Assembly (NCBI GenBank): GCA_041685505.1
Contig: JAWLFQ010000002.1
Location: 22,245 to 86,244, forward strand
Direction: 5' to 3'
DNA: 64,000 bases
From: T1Sed10-7 sp041685505
GTDB taxonomy: Bacteria > Actinomycetota > Nitriliruptoria > Nitriliruptorales > Nitriliruptoraceae
Both the position numbers and the translations under genes were made by a program. The notes beneath the pieces were generated by a model. That model was not told the DNA's origin. It did no database searches and was given only the letters and a program-made list of their open reading frames with translations. Positions 17,292-26,365 of this stretch are shown here, one piece after another. How positions within the stretch are numbered: position 1 is the first letter of the stretch; each line of letters opens with the position of its first letter.

Positions 17292-17588
17292 TCAGGCCTC
17301 GTCGGGGCGCACGGCGAAGCGACGGTGCCCGCCGGGCGACTCCTCCTCCACCTCGACGCGGTCGACGTGCGCCCGGGTGGGACCACCCTGCTCGACCCAT
17401 GCCAACACCCGCTCGACGGCCTGCTCGGGGCCCTCGAGCCAGGCCTCGACGGCGCCGTCCATCCGGTTGCGGACCCACCCCACGACGCCGGCCTGACGGG
17501 CCTGGTCACGCGTGCTCGCGCGGAAGAAGACCCCCTGGACCCGGCCGTGGACGACGACACGGCGGGCGATCACCCGTTCGTTGCGCAC
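17292..17588 (-). CDS. acyP: Acylphosphatase
   Basis: Hydrolyses acyl phosphates such as carbamoyl or acetyl phosphate. The fold signature RVVVHGRVQGVFFRASTRDQAR holds the catalytic Arg, and GVVGWVRNRMDGAVEAWLEGP holds the catalytic Asn; 98 residues, usual length. It starts nine bases after the mutM-like stop, and GAGGG precedes GTG 17588. The gene often sits between mutM and smc in actinobacteria, so the neighbourhood is standard. Confidence 0.95.
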   Translation of the reverse strand: MRNERVIARRVVVHGRVQGVFFRASTRDQARQAGVVGWVRNRMDGAVEAWLEGPEQAVERVLAWVEQGGPTRAHVDRVEVEEESPGGHRRFAVRPDEA

Positions 17589-17597
17589 CTGGCACCC

Positions 17598-18443
17598 TCA
17601 GATCATGCACTGCTCACAGTGGTAGGTGTACACGCCCTTCTTCAACCGCGTCCGGACGATGGGACGACGGCACCGCATGCAGGGCTTGCCGTCGCGGCCG
17701 TAGACCCGGAGGTGCTGGGCGGATTCACCCTCCTCGTCCACCAGCTGCTCCACCTCGGCGTCATCGAGGCTGGAGCCCGCGGCCTTCATCGCGGCGACGA
17801 TGATCTCCTGGGTCGCCCGGTAGAGCCGGCGAACCTCCTGGGTCGACAGGGTCGAGGACGGATGGTCGTGCCGCAGCCCCGCTTCCCACAGGATCTCGTC
17901 GGAGTAGACGGGCCCGATCCCCACCACGTAGTTCGGGTCGATCAGCAGCAGCTTGAGCGGCTTGGCCGCGGCGGCCAGGAACCGGCCGAACTCCATCCAG
18001 GTGGGGTTGTCGTCGAGCAGGTCGAGGGCATCGGGCGAGATCTGGGCGGCCTCGAGGTCCTGGTCCCGGGGCACGACACCCGTGGACAGGGTGGGCTCGT
18101 CGCCCGCCTCGGAGAGGTGCAACGCCCCGCCGATGGTGAAGGTGACCGTCAGGTGGGTGTCGGGCCCCGGTGGCTCGGTGGCCGTCTCACGGTGCAGGGA
18201 GCCACCCTCGCCGGGGTCGATGACCCAGGTCTGGTCCTCGTCGAGGTCGAGCAGGATCACCGAACCCCGCCGCCGTGCGGCCTCGACCTTGCGCCCTTCG
18301 AGGGCGGCGACGAAGTCGGGCCGGTTGCGGTGCAGGGGGCGCACGATGCCGGCGGTGCGGACATCGACCTCCTTGACCCGCTTGCCCACGACCTCCTTCT
18401 CCAGGTCCTTGCGCAGGACCTCGACCTCGGGGAGCTCGAGCAC
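17598..18443 (-). CDS. Fpg/MutM-family protein lacking the catalytic residues
   Basis: Homologue of formamidopyrimidine-DNA glycosylase at the canonical mutM position between rnc and smc. The overall fold is recognisable: ELPEVEVLRKDLEKEVVGKR at the N-terminus, VVGIGPVYSDEILWEAGL in the helix-two-turn-helix, LRVYGRDGKPC and a zinc finger with C255, C258, C276, C279. But the catalytic N-terminal proline is leucine (MLELPEV), the conserved Lys57 is Ser61 (RRRGSVILL), the DNA-contacting Asn of GxGNIYA is Pro178, the zinc-finger Arg is Val271, and no DPRRFG-type loop is seen. The GTG start has AAGGA six bases upstream, and no other in-frame start restores proline. Probably DNA-binding without glycosylase/lyase activity. 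281 residues. Confidence 0.85.
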   Translation of the reverse strand: MLELPEVEVLRKDLEKEVVGKRVKEVDVRTAGIVRPLHRNRPDFVAALEGRKVEAARRRGSVILLDLDEDQTWVIDPGEGGSLHRETATEPPGPDTHLTVTFTIGGALHLSEAGDEPTLSTGVVPRDQDLEAAQISPDALDLLDDNPTWMEFGRFLAAAAKPLKLLLIDPNYVVGIGPVYSDEILWEAGLRHDHPSSTLSTQEVRRLYRATQEIIVAAMKAAGSSLDDAEVEQLVDEEGESAQHLRVYGRDGKPCMRCRRPIVRTRLKKGVYTYHCEQCMI

Positions 18444-18499
18444 GTCACGTCCTTGTCATCGGTTCGGGCCGCACGCGCCGTCGGCACACGCCCGCAACG

Positions 18500-19273
18500 T
18501 TAGTCGAGATGCACGGCCCGGCCGTCGGCGTCCGCGCCGGACTGCAGGTCGAGGTAGGCCTCGCGCGCCGCTCGCTGCTCGGCCTGCTTCTTGCTGCGCC
18601 CCTCCCCGCGACCCACCTGCCGTCCGGCGACGAGCACGGCCGCCGTGAAGGTCTTGAGATGGTCGGGCCCGCGTTCCGACACCTCGTAGCGCGGCAGGGC
18701 GCCGAACTCCGCCGCGGCGAGCTCCTGGAGGCTGGTCTTGTAGTCGAGGGCGGCACCCCGCTCGGCGAGCTCGGAGAGGATGTCGGCGAACAGCCGTTGC
18801 ACCAGGTCGTAGGCCGTGGCGAACCCCTGATCGAGGTAGACGGCACCGATGACGGCTTCCAGCCCGTCGGCCAGGATCGAGTCCTTGTCGCGGCCACCCG
18901 AGCCGATCTCGCCCCGGCCGAGCTTGACGTAGCGCCCGAGCGCGATCCCCCGGGCGACCGTCGCCAGCGACGCCGCCTTGACCGCGGCAGCGCGCACCTT
19001 CGCGAGCCGACCTTCCTGCTCGTCGGGGTGGGCGTGGAAGATCTCGTCGGCGACCACCAGCCCGAGGACCGCGTCCCCCAGGAACTCGAGGCGTTCGTTG
19101 GGCTGCACGCCACCGTTCTCGAAGGCCCAGGAGCGGTGGGTCAGCGCACGTTCGAGCAGGCCCAGGTCGTCCATGTGGACGTCCAGGGCCCGGGCCAGCT
19201 CGGCTGCACCGGGGCGCTCGTCGGGGTCGGCCTGCTCGCCCACGGCCGCCTCAGTCGACCTCGACGACCTCAC
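18500..19273 (-). CDS. rnc: Ribonuclease III
   Basis: Cleaves double-stranded RNA in rRNA maturation and mRNA turnover. The catalytic domain shows ERLEFLGDAVLGLVVADEIF and DSILADGLEAVIGAVYLDQGF with the metal-binding acids; a C-terminal double-stranded RNA-binding domain follows with DYKTSLQELAAAEFGALPRYEV and GRSKKQAEQRAAREAYL. The start is uncertain: ATG-equivalent at 19273 overlaps rpmF by 23 bases, while GTG 19243 overlaps by 8-11 and gives 247 residues; neither has a strong Shine-Dalgarno. Coupled to rpmF, in the order rpmF-rnc-mutM. Confidence 0.94.
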   Translation of the reverse strand: MRSSRSTEAAVGEQADPDERPGAAELARALDVHMDDLGLLERALTHRSWAFENGGVQPNERLEFLGDAVLGLVVADEIFHAHPDEQEGRLAKVRAAAVKAASLATVARGIALGRYVKLGRGEIGSGGRDKDSILADGLEAVIGAVYLDQGFATAYDLVQRLFADILSELAERGAALDYKTSLQELAAAEFGALPRYEVSERGPDHLKTFTAAVLVAGRQVGRGEGRSKKQAEQRAAREAYLDLQSGADADGRAVHLD

Positions 19274-19430
19274 GGCCGGCGTAGGTGCCGCACGTGGCGC
19301 AGACGGTGTGGGGCCGCGTGGGGGCCTTGCACCGCTTGCAGGTCGCGTAGGCCGGTGTGGCGGTCTTGAGCCACTGCGCCTTCCGGTGTCGGGTCCGCGA
19401 ACGGCTCAGCTTGCGCTTCGGGACGGCCAT
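19251..19430 (-). CDS. rpmF: 50S ribosomal protein L32, zinc-binding form
   Basis: 59-residue bL32. MAVPKRKLSRSRTRHRKAQW is the family N-terminus, and CKRC...CATC provides four cysteines for a zinc ribbon, so this is the zinc-dependent C+ form. ATG 19430 is preceded by AGGAG. Together with the C+ L28 at 33 kb, the cell would need zinc-free paralogues elsewhere to survive zinc starvation; none is visible here. Confidence 0.97.
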   Translation of the reverse strand: MAVPKRKLSRSRTRHRKAQWLKTATPAYATCKRCKAPTRPHTVCATCGTYAGREVVEVD

Positions 19431-19540
19431 GACGGCTCCTATGGGGTGAGGTGGTCGCATCGGGCCCGGGGGTGGGCCAGGGGGTCGCAGGTTCGGTGCC
19501 GGTGCGGCGCAGGCCGCGGTGGCGGGTGTCGCCGAGGCGG

Positions 19541-20074
19541 TCAGCCGGGCGGCAGATCGAGCTGTTGCAGCGCCGCCCAGCGCGGATCGGGTTCCTCGTC
19601 GGGGCGGTGCCCGCAGTCGCCGGCGTTGCGGTCGGCGCCGCACTCCGGGCACAGCCCGCGGCAGGACTCGTCGCACAGCACCTGCACGGGCAGGTCGATC
19701 AACAGCGCGTCGCGCGCCAGCGTGGACAGCTCCAGCGCGGTCCGGTCGTCGATGAGCTCGTACCCGGGATCGTCCTCCTCACCCTCCTCGCGGCGTGTGG
19801 GGTCGACGAACAGCTCCGTGACCTGCACCTCGATGTCGTGCTGGCCCGGCCGGAGACAGCGCGCGCAGGCGATCTCGACGTGGTAGCCGATCGTGCCCCG
19901 CACCAGGATCCCCTCGACCACGGCATCGAGGTGGAGGTCGAGATCGACGGGATCGTGCACCGCCGTCACCGTCGGACCCCAGGGGTCGGAGCCGAACTCC
20001 GCTGCCGGGACGGCACGCGCCAACGCCCGGGTCTCACCCGGGTGATCGACCAGGTCGACGATCGGGACGCGCAC
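19541..20074 (-). CDS. yceD: DUF177 (YceD-like) protein
   Basis: Member of DUF177, almost always next to rpmF; thought to act in 23S rRNA accumulation or L32 synthesis. The fold signature is visible as IACARCLRPGQHDIEVQVTELF in the middle and the Cys-rich LPVQVLCDESCRGLCPECGADRN at the end. GTG 20074, giving MRVPIVDL with GGAG nine bases upstream, is chosen; the frame remains open to 20119. 177 residues. rpmF follows about 110 bases downstream. Confidence 0.9.
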   Translation of the reverse strand: MRVPIVDLVDHPGETRALARAVPAAEFGSDPWGPTVTAVHDPVDLDLHLDAVVEGILVRGTIGYHVEIACARCLRPGQHDIEVQVTELFVDPTRREEGEEDDPGYELIDDRTALELSTLARDALLIDLPVQVLCDESCRGLCPECGADRNAGDCGHRPDEEPDPRWAALQQLDLPPG

Positions 20075-20206
20075 GGGAACGCACTCCGCTGGAGGGGACG
20101 GGTCGGTGCAGGGTGCCACGGGCCGCGGCGAGGGTCACAGGGCCGCTGGGCACGGTGATCGGTCGCCGACATCGACGGCCGAGCGGTCAGGGTAGCAGTG
20201 CCGAGC

Positions 20207-20833
20207 TCAGCGCTCGGGCGCCGCATCGAAGGCGTCCTCGTCGAGGGGCACGTCGATACCGGTCCCACCGAGGGTGACGTCCTCAGAGGCGCGACGTGCC
20301 GTACCGCCATCACCCTCCCGCCCGTCGTCGCCGTCCTCGCCGTCCTCGCCGAGCGCGTCGGTGTCGAGACCGCCCCGCAGCTTGGCCCGCCCCCGTTCGA
20401 CCGCCCCGAGGGTCTTGTTCAGCACCACCTCGAAGTTGGCGAGCTTGGCGTCGACGTAGTCCTCGGCCTCCAGCCGGATCCGCCGGGCGTGCTCGCGGGC
20501 GTCGGTGACGATGCGCTGCGCCTCCTCCTGCGAGGAGCGCACGACCTCCTGCTCGGAGACCAGCCGGGCCTGCTCCGCCCTGGCCTGTTCGAGGATGTCG
20601 TCGGCATCGATCTGCGCGCGTTCGAGGATGTCGTCGCGCTCCTTGATCACCCATCGGGCCTGCGTCAACTCGTCGGGCAGCGCCTCCCGCAGATCCTCGA
20701 CCAGACCGTCGATCTCCGCCCGGTTCAACATGATCGAGGCGGACAGCGGCACGGCCTTGGCCTCACCCACCAGCCGCTCGAGCTGGAACAGCTTGGCCTC
20801 CACGTCCGGGGGGACGCCACGCTGCTCGCTCAT
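20207..20833 (-). CDS. DivIVA-like coiled-coil protein
   Basis: Starts with a DivIVA/Wag31-like helical stretch; the central part, roughly residues 65-150, is a continuous coiled coil (ILERAQIDADDILEQARAE, ARRIRLEAEDYVDAKLANFE), and the tail is acidic and disordered. ATG 20833 with GAGG eight bases upstream is preferred to a longer frame. ATP-synthase-b/DivIVA-type proteins between DUF177 and coaD are common in actinobacteria; a cell-pole or septum scaffold role is inference. 208 residues. Confidence 0.75.
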   Translation of the reverse strand: MSEQRGVPPDVEAKLFQLERLVGEAKAVPLSASIMLNRAEIDGLVEDLREALPDELTQARWVIKERDDILERAQIDADDILEQARAEQARLVSEQEVVRSSQEEAQRIVTDAREHARRIRLEAEDYVDAKLANFEVVLNKTLGAVERGRAKLRGGLDTDALGEDGEDGDDGREGDGGTARRASEDVTLGGTGIDVPLDEDAFDAAPER

Positions 20834-20984
20834 GGCTCGGCCTCTTCGTTGCGGGGTTCGGTGGAGGGACACGACCGCGGCGCCGTCGGCGTCACACCTC
20901 GCACGGCCCGCGGTGCACAGGCACGCACTGTAGCGGCCGACCGCGGTCGGTCCGCCGGTCCCGGCACCCGTGTGCGCCCGCGGT

Positions 20985-21461
20985 TCAGCCGAACTTGGCG
21001 TGCAGGGCGGCAGCCACCCGGGCAGGGACCGTGCCGTCGATGGAACCGCCGTAGCGCGCGACCTCCTTGACCAGGGAACTGGAGAGGTAGGAGTGCTCGG
21101 GGCTGGTGGACATGAACAGCGTCTCCACGCCCCCGATGCGCTGGTTCATCTGCGCCATCTGCAGCTCGTACTCGAAGTCGCTGACCGCCCGCAGCCCCTT
21201 GCACACCAGCCGGATCCCACGCGCGTTGCAGAAGTCGACCAGCAGGCCCTCGAAGCGTTCCACGGACACGTTGTCGAGCGTGCGGACCTCGTCCTCGAGC
21301 AGCCCGATGCGTTCCTCGACGGTGAACAGGCCCTGCTTGCGGGGGTTCTCCAGCACCGCGACCACGACCTCGTCGAAGCGGTCCGCCGCCCTGCGGATGA
21401 CATCGAGGTGACCGAGGGTGATGGGATCGAAGCTGCCGGGGCAGACGACCGGGACGCTCAC
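20985..21461 (-). CDS. coaD: Phosphopantetheine adenylyltransferase
   Basis: Penultimate enzyme of coenzyme A synthesis, joining AMP to 4'-phosphopantetheine. The nucleotidyltransferase signature CPGSFDPITLGHLDVIRRA is at the N-terminus; KGLRAVSDFEYELQMAQMN and the C-terminal HSYLSSSLVKEVARYGG complete the active site. The GTG at 21461 has AGGAG upstream and gives 158 residues, the family length. rsmD lies immediately upstream with about 40 bases between. Confidence 0.97.
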   Translation of the reverse strand: MSVPVVCPGSFDPITLGHLDVIRRAADRFDEVVVAVLENPRKQGLFTVEERIGLLEDEVRTLDNVSVERFEGLLVDFCNARGIRLVCKGLRAVSDFEYELQMAQMNQRIGGVETLFMSTSPEHSYLSSSLVKEVARYGGSIDGTVPARVAAALHAKFG

Positions 21462-21502
21462 GATGGCTCCTGCTCGCAGAGGGTCGAGGGCCGCACGCAA
21501 CG

Positions 21503-22051
21503 CTAGGCCACCACACGCGCCCGGTGGAGCACGGTGCTGCCGTAGCGGCGCGGCGGCTGCGCGTGGTAGCTGGCGGGCCAGTTCGGGGCCGGCTCACGGC
21601 TGCCCCGTTCGACGACGACCACGGCATCGGCCGCCAGGTGTCGGGTGAGCGCGCGCAGCATCGCGTCCACCTCGCCGCCGGGCAGCCGGTAGGGCGGATC
21701 GGCCAGGACCAGATCGAAGGGGGCGCCGGGGGGCCGGGTGTCGAGCGTCGCGGCCACCGCCGCGGGCACCACCTCGACGTCGGCTGCGCCGACCACCTCG
21801 ACGTTGGCGCGCAGCACCGCCAGGGTGCGCGGGTCGTGCTCGACCAGGGTGACGTGCGCCGCGCCGCGTGAGGCGGCCTCCAGCCCGAGCGCGCCGCTGC
21901 CCGCGTAGAGGTCGAGGACGCTGGCCCCCGGCAGCACGGGCTGCAGCGAGGAGAACAGGGCCTCGCGCACCCGGTCGGCGGTGGGGCGGACGTGGTCCCC
22001 GGGTGGTGCGGCGATCCGCCGGCCCTTGGCGCGGCCCGCGATGATGCGCAT
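21503..22051 (-). CDS. rsmD: 16S rRNA (guanine-966-N2)-methyltransferase RsmD
   Basis: Methylates G966 of 16S rRNA. SAM-binding motif LDLYAGSGALGLEAASRGA at about residues 48-66 and the catalytic motif LVLADPPYRLPG; MRIIAGRAKGRRI is the typical start. ATG 22051 overlaps the last base of the oligopeptidase stop (TGATG), indicating coupling. 182 residues. rsmD-coaD adjacency is conserved. Confidence 0.95.
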   Translation of the reverse strand: MRIIAGRAKGRRIAAPPGDHVRPTADRVREALFSSLQPVLPGASVLDLYAGSGALGLEAASRGAAHVTLVEHDPRTLAVLRANVEVVGAADVEVVPAAVAATLDTRPPGAPFDLVLADPPYRLPGGEVDAMLRALTRHLAADAVVVVERGSREPAPNWPASYHAQPPRRYGSTVLHRARVVA

Positions 22052-24237
22052 CAGCCGTCGTCCGGCACCGGCGGCCCGGTGACCGGCACGTCCGCGGCGC
22101 CGACGTGGTCGAGCACGAAGGCCAGCACCCGTGCCTCGTCGCGCCAGGCGTCGTAGCGACCCGAGCGGCCGGCGTGCCCGGCACCGAGCTCCGTGCGCAG
22201 CAGGATCGGGCCACCACCGGTGGCCGTGGCACGCAGCTTCGCCACCCACTTGGCCGGCTCCCAGTACTGCACACGGGGATCGTTCAGCCCGGCGGTCACC
22301 AGCATCGCGGGGTAGGCGGCCGCGGCCACGTTGTCGTAGGGCGAGTAGCTGCGCATCACCTCGAGGTAGGTGGGGTCCGCAGGGTCGCCCCACTCGTCGT
22401 ACTCGATCACCGTGAGGGGGATGGACGCGTCGGACATCGTGGTGACGACGTCGACGAAGGGCACCTCCGCGACCGCGGCGGCGGCGAGGTCGGGCCGCAG
22501 GTTCAGCGCCGCACCGATCAGCAGGCCCCCCGCCGATCCGCCCCGCACCGCCAGCCGGGTGCGGGCGGTGATGTCCCGGTCGACGAGGTGGTCGGCGCAG
22601 GCCACGAAGTCGCGGAAGGTGTTCGGCTTGGCGAGGAACTTGCCGTCCTCGTACCACCGCCGCCCCATCTCCCCACCGCCGCGCACGTGGGCGATGGCGA
22701 AGACCACGCCGCGCTCGAGCAGGCTGAGCCGCACCGGCGAGAAGGCCGGGTCCATGGAGATCTCGTAGCTGCCGTAGCCGTAGAGCAGCGCCGGGGCGGT
22801 GCCGTCGAGCCGGACGTCGGCGCGGCGCACCAGGCTGATCGGCACGCGGGTGCCATCGGGCGCCGTCGCCCACTCCCGCCAGGAGACGAACCGGTCGCGG
22901 TCGTAGCCGCCGCGCACCGGCTGCTGCTTGAGCAGACGACGCTGGCCCGTCTCCAGATCCAGGTCCACCTCCTGGACGGGGGTGGTCAGCGAGGTGTAGG
23001 CGAAACGCAGGGTGCGTGTCTCGAAGCCCGGGTTGGCGCCGAGGCCGGCGGTGTAGACCTCCTCGTCCATCGTCAGGAGCTCGCCCTCTCCGGTGGCGGG
23101 ATCGCACACCCGCAGCTGCGTGCGTGCCTCGCTGCGCTCGGACAGGATCAGCTGGTCGGCGAAGACGTCCGCCGCCTCCAACCGGATCCCCGGACGATGG
23201 CCGATCAGCTCGATCCAGTGGGCCCGACCGGGGGTGGCCACGGGGGCCACGCACAGCTTGAAATCCTGCGCGCCATCGGCGTTGGTGACCAGGTAGAGCA
23301 GGTCACCACGATGATCGAGGTCGTACTCCACGCCGTGCTCGCGCTCGGCCACCAGGCGGGGGCGCGCGGTGGGGTCGTCGGCGTCCAGCAGGTACCACTC
23401 GCTGGTGACCTTGCTGGAGGCCGCGATCGCCAGGAAGCGGTCGCTGCGGGTGCGTCCGACACCCAACCAGAACCGCTCGTCGGGCTCCTGGTACAGCAGC
23501 TCGTCATCGTCGTGGGGTGTCCCGAGGCGGTGCCGCCACACCTGGTGGGGACGCCAGGCGTCGTCGGGGACGGTGTAGAGGAAGGTGCGTGCGTCGTTGC
23601 CCCAGGCGATGCCGTAGGCGGCACGCGGGATGACGTCGTCGAGATCCTCGCCGGTCTCGAGGTCGCGGACGCGGATCTCGAAGACCTCGGCGCCGGTGGT
23701 GTCGGTGGCGATGGCGGCCAGGCGGTGGTCGGGGCTGATCGTGAAGCCACCGAGCTGGAAGAACTCGTGGCCCTCTGCCGCGGCGTTCTGGTCGTAGAGC
23801 ACCACCTCGTCGTCAGGGGGATCGACGGGGTCGACGGGCGCACGCAGGTGCGCATCGAGGTGGCGGGGGTCGTGGACACCGAAGGGTGCGGGCCGGCGGC
23901 AGCGGATCGGGTAGGCCGCCCCCTCCCGCGTGCGCCGGTAGTACAGCCACCCGCCATCGAGCACCGGCACGGAACTGTCGGTCTCCTGCACCCGGGCCTT
24001 GATCTCCGCGAACAGCCGGTCCTGTAGGGACCGCAGCCGCTCGAGGTGGGACGCGGTGTAGGCGTTCTCCGCCTCCAGGTACGTGAGGGTCGCCGGGTCA
24101 TCCCGGTCACGGAGCCAGAACCACGGATCCTCGACCGTGGAACCGTCGGCACGGGTCAGCGTGTGCGCACGCTGCTCGGCCTTCGGCGGGGAGGCGGGCT
24201 CGGGCACGGCGGTGGGATCGAAGCGGGGGTCGGGCAC
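22051..24237 (-). CDS. ptrB: Oligopeptidase B-type prolyl oligopeptidase (family S9)
   Basis: Serine peptidase that cleaves short peptides, usually after Lys/Arg in oligopeptidase B. The N-terminal seven-bladed propeller (about residues 70-420) contains YEVRV-type repeats such as YHISPDHRLAAIATDTTGAE; the alpha/beta-hydrolase domain has HVRGGGEMGRRWYEDG, the nucleophile in VRGGSAGGLLIGAALN, an Asp in AGLNDPRVQYWEP and the His in ELGAGHAGRSGRYDAW. GGAG lies nine bases before GTG 24237. Cytoplasmic; no signal peptide. 728 residues. Substrate preference cannot be read from the sequence. Confidence 0.9.
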   Translation of the reverse strand: MPDPRFDPTAVPEPASPPKAEQRAHTLTRADGSTVEDPWFWLRDRDDPATLTYLEAENAYTASHLERLRSLQDRLFAEIKARVQETDSSVPVLDGGWLYYRRTREGAAYPIRCRRPAPFGVHDPRHLDAHLRAPVDPVDPPDDEVVLYDQNAAAEGHEFFQLGGFTISPDHRLAAIATDTTGAEVFEIRVRDLETGEDLDDVIPRAAYGIAWGNDARTFLYTVPDDAWRPHQVWRHRLGTPHDDDELLYQEPDERFWLGVGRTRSDRFLAIAASSKVTSEWYLLDADDPTARPRLVAEREHGVEYDLDHRGDLLYLVTNADGAQDFKLCVAPVATPGRAHWIELIGHRPGIRLEAADVFADQLILSERSEARTQLRVCDPATGEGELLTMDEEVYTAGLGANPGFETRTLRFAYTSLTTPVQEVDLDLETGQRRLLKQQPVRGGYDRDRFVSWREWATAPDGTRVPISLVRRADVRLDGTAPALLYGYGSYEISMDPAFSPVRLSLLERGVVFAIAHVRGGGEMGRRWYEDGKFLAKPNTFRDFVACADHLVDRDITARTRLAVRGGSAGGLLIGAALNLRPDLAAAAVAEVPFVDVVTTMSDASIPLTVIEYDEWGDPADPTYLEVMRSYSPYDNVAAAAYPAMLVTAGLNDPRVQYWEPAKWVAKLRATATGGGPILLRTELGAGHAGRSGRYDAWRDEARVLAFVLDHVGAADVPVTGPPVPDDG

Positions 24238-24319
24238 GGCGGTGGGCTCCGTCGACGGTGGCCGCCGAGCCTAACCGCGGGCCGGCCCGCGCTCGCCCCG
24301 GCGCGCCGCCCGGACGCCG

Positions 24320-26293
24320 TCACCCACCGCCGGCGAGCGCACGGAAGGGCTCGAGCGACCGGGGATCGGCGACCGCACCGGGGTTTACCACCTGCTCGAG
24401 GGCCTCGCCCTCCAGCAGCCGTTTGACGGGCAGCTCCAGCTTCTTGCCGGAGATGGTCCGCGGGATCGCGGGCACCACGTGGAGCTCGTCGGGCACGTGG
24501 CGGGGCGACAGCTGCGTGCGGATCGTGTCGGCGATGGTCCGCCGGAGCGCGTCATCCGGCTCCGCTCCCGGGCTGAGCTGCACGAAGAGCACCAGCCGCC
24601 CGGCTTCGCCGGCAGCATCGTCGAGGTGGACGACCAGAGCGTCGACCACCGCCGCGAGACCCTCCACAGCGGAGTAGAACTCGGCGGTTCCCATGCGCAC
24701 GCCGCCGCGGTTGAGGGTGGCATCGGAGCGCCCGCTGATGATGCAGCTGCCCCGCGGGGTGATCTCGATCCAGTCACCGTGCCGCCACACGCCGGGGAAG
24801 TGCGCGAAGTAGGCGGCGCGGTAGCGCGAACCGTCGGGATCGTCCCAGAACCCGATCGGCATCGACGGCATCGGGGCCGTCAGCACCAGCTCACCGCGCT
24901 GGCCGATGACCGGCTGGCCCGAGGGGTCGAAGGCCTCGACCTTCGCACCCAGGCAGCGGCCGGGGATCTCGCCCGCGTGGACGGGCAGTAGCGGGGACCC
25001 CGCGACGAAGGCGGTGCACAGGTCCGTGCCGCCCGACGCCGAGGACAGCAGGAGGTCGTCGCCGACGTGCTCGTACACCCACGCGAACCCCTCGGGCGGC
25101 AGGGGCGCGCCCGTGGAGCCGACCGAGCGCAGCCGCGTGAGGTCGAGCTCCGCCCCCGGGCGGAGTCCGGCCTTGCGACACGACAGCAGGAACGGTGCCC
25201 CCACGCCCAGCATGGTCACCGCGAGCTCCTCCGCCAGGCGCCACAGGGCCATCAGGTCGGGGAAGCCGGGGTCGCCATCGACGAGCACCACCGTGGCCCC
25301 GACGGTCAGCCCGGAGACGAGGTAGTTCCACATCATCCAGCCCGTGGTGGTGAACCAGCAGAACCGGTCCCCCGGCCCGAGGTCGTGGTGGAGGCCGAGC
25401 ATCTTGACGTGCTCGAGCAGGATGCCGCCATGACCGTGGACGATGGCCTTCGGCAGGCCGGTGGTCCCGGAGCTGTAGAGGACGTAGAGCGGGTGGTCGA
25501 AGGGCACGGGCTCGATCGCCAGGTCGGCGGGCTCGGCCAGCAGCTCCGTCCACAGCACCGCGTCAGGCACCGCAGCCGCCGCGGACCCCTCGGCGCGCAG
25601 GTAGGGCAGCAGGACCGTGGCCCTCAGGCTCGGCAGTGCCGCGCGGATCCGTGCCACCTCGGCGCTGCGGTCGACCTCCCTGTCCCCGTAGCGGTAGCCG
25701 TCCACCGCCAGCAGCACCGTCGGCTCGATCTGGCGGACACGGTCGACCACCGCCCGGGTGCCGAACTCCGGCGCGCAGGAGGACCACACCGCCCCCATCG
25801 ACGCGCAGGCCAGGAAGGCGACGATCGTCTCGGGCACGTTGGGCAGGTAGGCGACCACCCGGTCGCCCGGGCGCACGCCGAGCCGCCGCAGCCCGGCCGC
25901 GGCACGGGCGACCTGGTCGGCGAGCTCGGCGAAGGTGACGACCACCTCGTCGCGGGTCTGGGAGCGGGCGATGAGGGCGGCAGCGTCATCACGGCGGCGC
26001 AGCGCCTGCTCGGCGTAGTTGCACCGCGCGCCCGGGAACCACCGCACGTCGGGCATCCCCTCGCCGGCGACGACCTGCGCCCCCACGGGGTCGAGCGCGA
26101 CGTCGAAGTGGTCGACGACCGCGCGCCAGAAGCCCTCGAGGTCCTCCACCGACCACTGCCACGCGGTCCCGTGATCGGGCAGCGAGCGGCCCGTGGCACG
26201 CTCCGCGGCGTCGAGGAACCGGCCCATGCGGGTGCGCTCACGGGCGTCGGCCGGTGGCTCCCACAGCAGGCTCCCGGGTGCGATGTCGACCAC
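24320..26293 (-). CDS. aacS: Acetoacetyl-CoA synthetase
   Basis: ANL-superfamily ligase activating acetoacetate (or a related beta-keto acid). The N-terminus WQWSVEDLEGFWRAVVDHFD is typical of acetoacetate-CoA ligases; P-loop YVLYSSGTTGLPKAIVHGHG, GWMMWNYLVSGL, SASGGTDLCTAF, and the C-terminal hinge IISGRSDATLNRGGVRMGTA and SGKKLELPVKRLLEG follow. 657 residues, usual length. GGGAGGG precedes the GTG start, and TACGGT at about 26317 could be its -10. Together with the SDRs nearby it may belong to polyhydroxyalkanoate or ketone-body use; that is inference. Confidence 0.9.
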   Translation of the reverse strand: MVDIAPGSLLWEPPADARERTRMGRFLDAAERATGRSLPDHGTAWQWSVEDLEGFWRAVVDHFDVALDPVGAQVVAGEGMPDVRWFPGARCNYAEQALRRRDDAAALIARSQTRDEVVVTFAELADQVARAAAGLRRLGVRPGDRVVAYLPNVPETIVAFLACASMGAVWSSCAPEFGTRAVVDRVRQIEPTVLLAVDGYRYGDREVDRSAEVARIRAALPSLRATVLLPYLRAEGSAAAAVPDAVLWTELLAEPADLAIEPVPFDHPLYVLYSSGTTGLPKAIVHGHGGILLEHVKMLGLHHDLGPGDRFCWFTTTGWMMWNYLVSGLTVGATVVLVDGDPGFPDLMALWRLAEELAVTMLGVGAPFLLSCRKAGLRPGAELDLTRLRSVGSTGAPLPPEGFAWVYEHVGDDLLLSSASGGTDLCTAFVAGSPLLPVHAGEIPGRCLGAKVEAFDPSGQPVIGQRGELVLTAPMPSMPIGFWDDPDGSRYRAAYFAHFPGVWRHGDWIEITPRGSCIISGRSDATLNRGGVRMGTAEFYSAVEGLAAVVDALVVHLDDAAGEAGRLVLFVQLSPGAEPDDALRRTIADTIRTQLSPRHVPDELHVVPAIPRTISGKKLELPVKRLLEGEALEQVVNPGAVADPRSLEPFRALAGGG

Positions 26294-26365
26294 CCTCGTC
26301 CCTCCCCTGGATCGTGGGGCACCGTAGTGGGAGCGGCTGGCGCCTCCCGAGCCGGCTGCGGTGCG

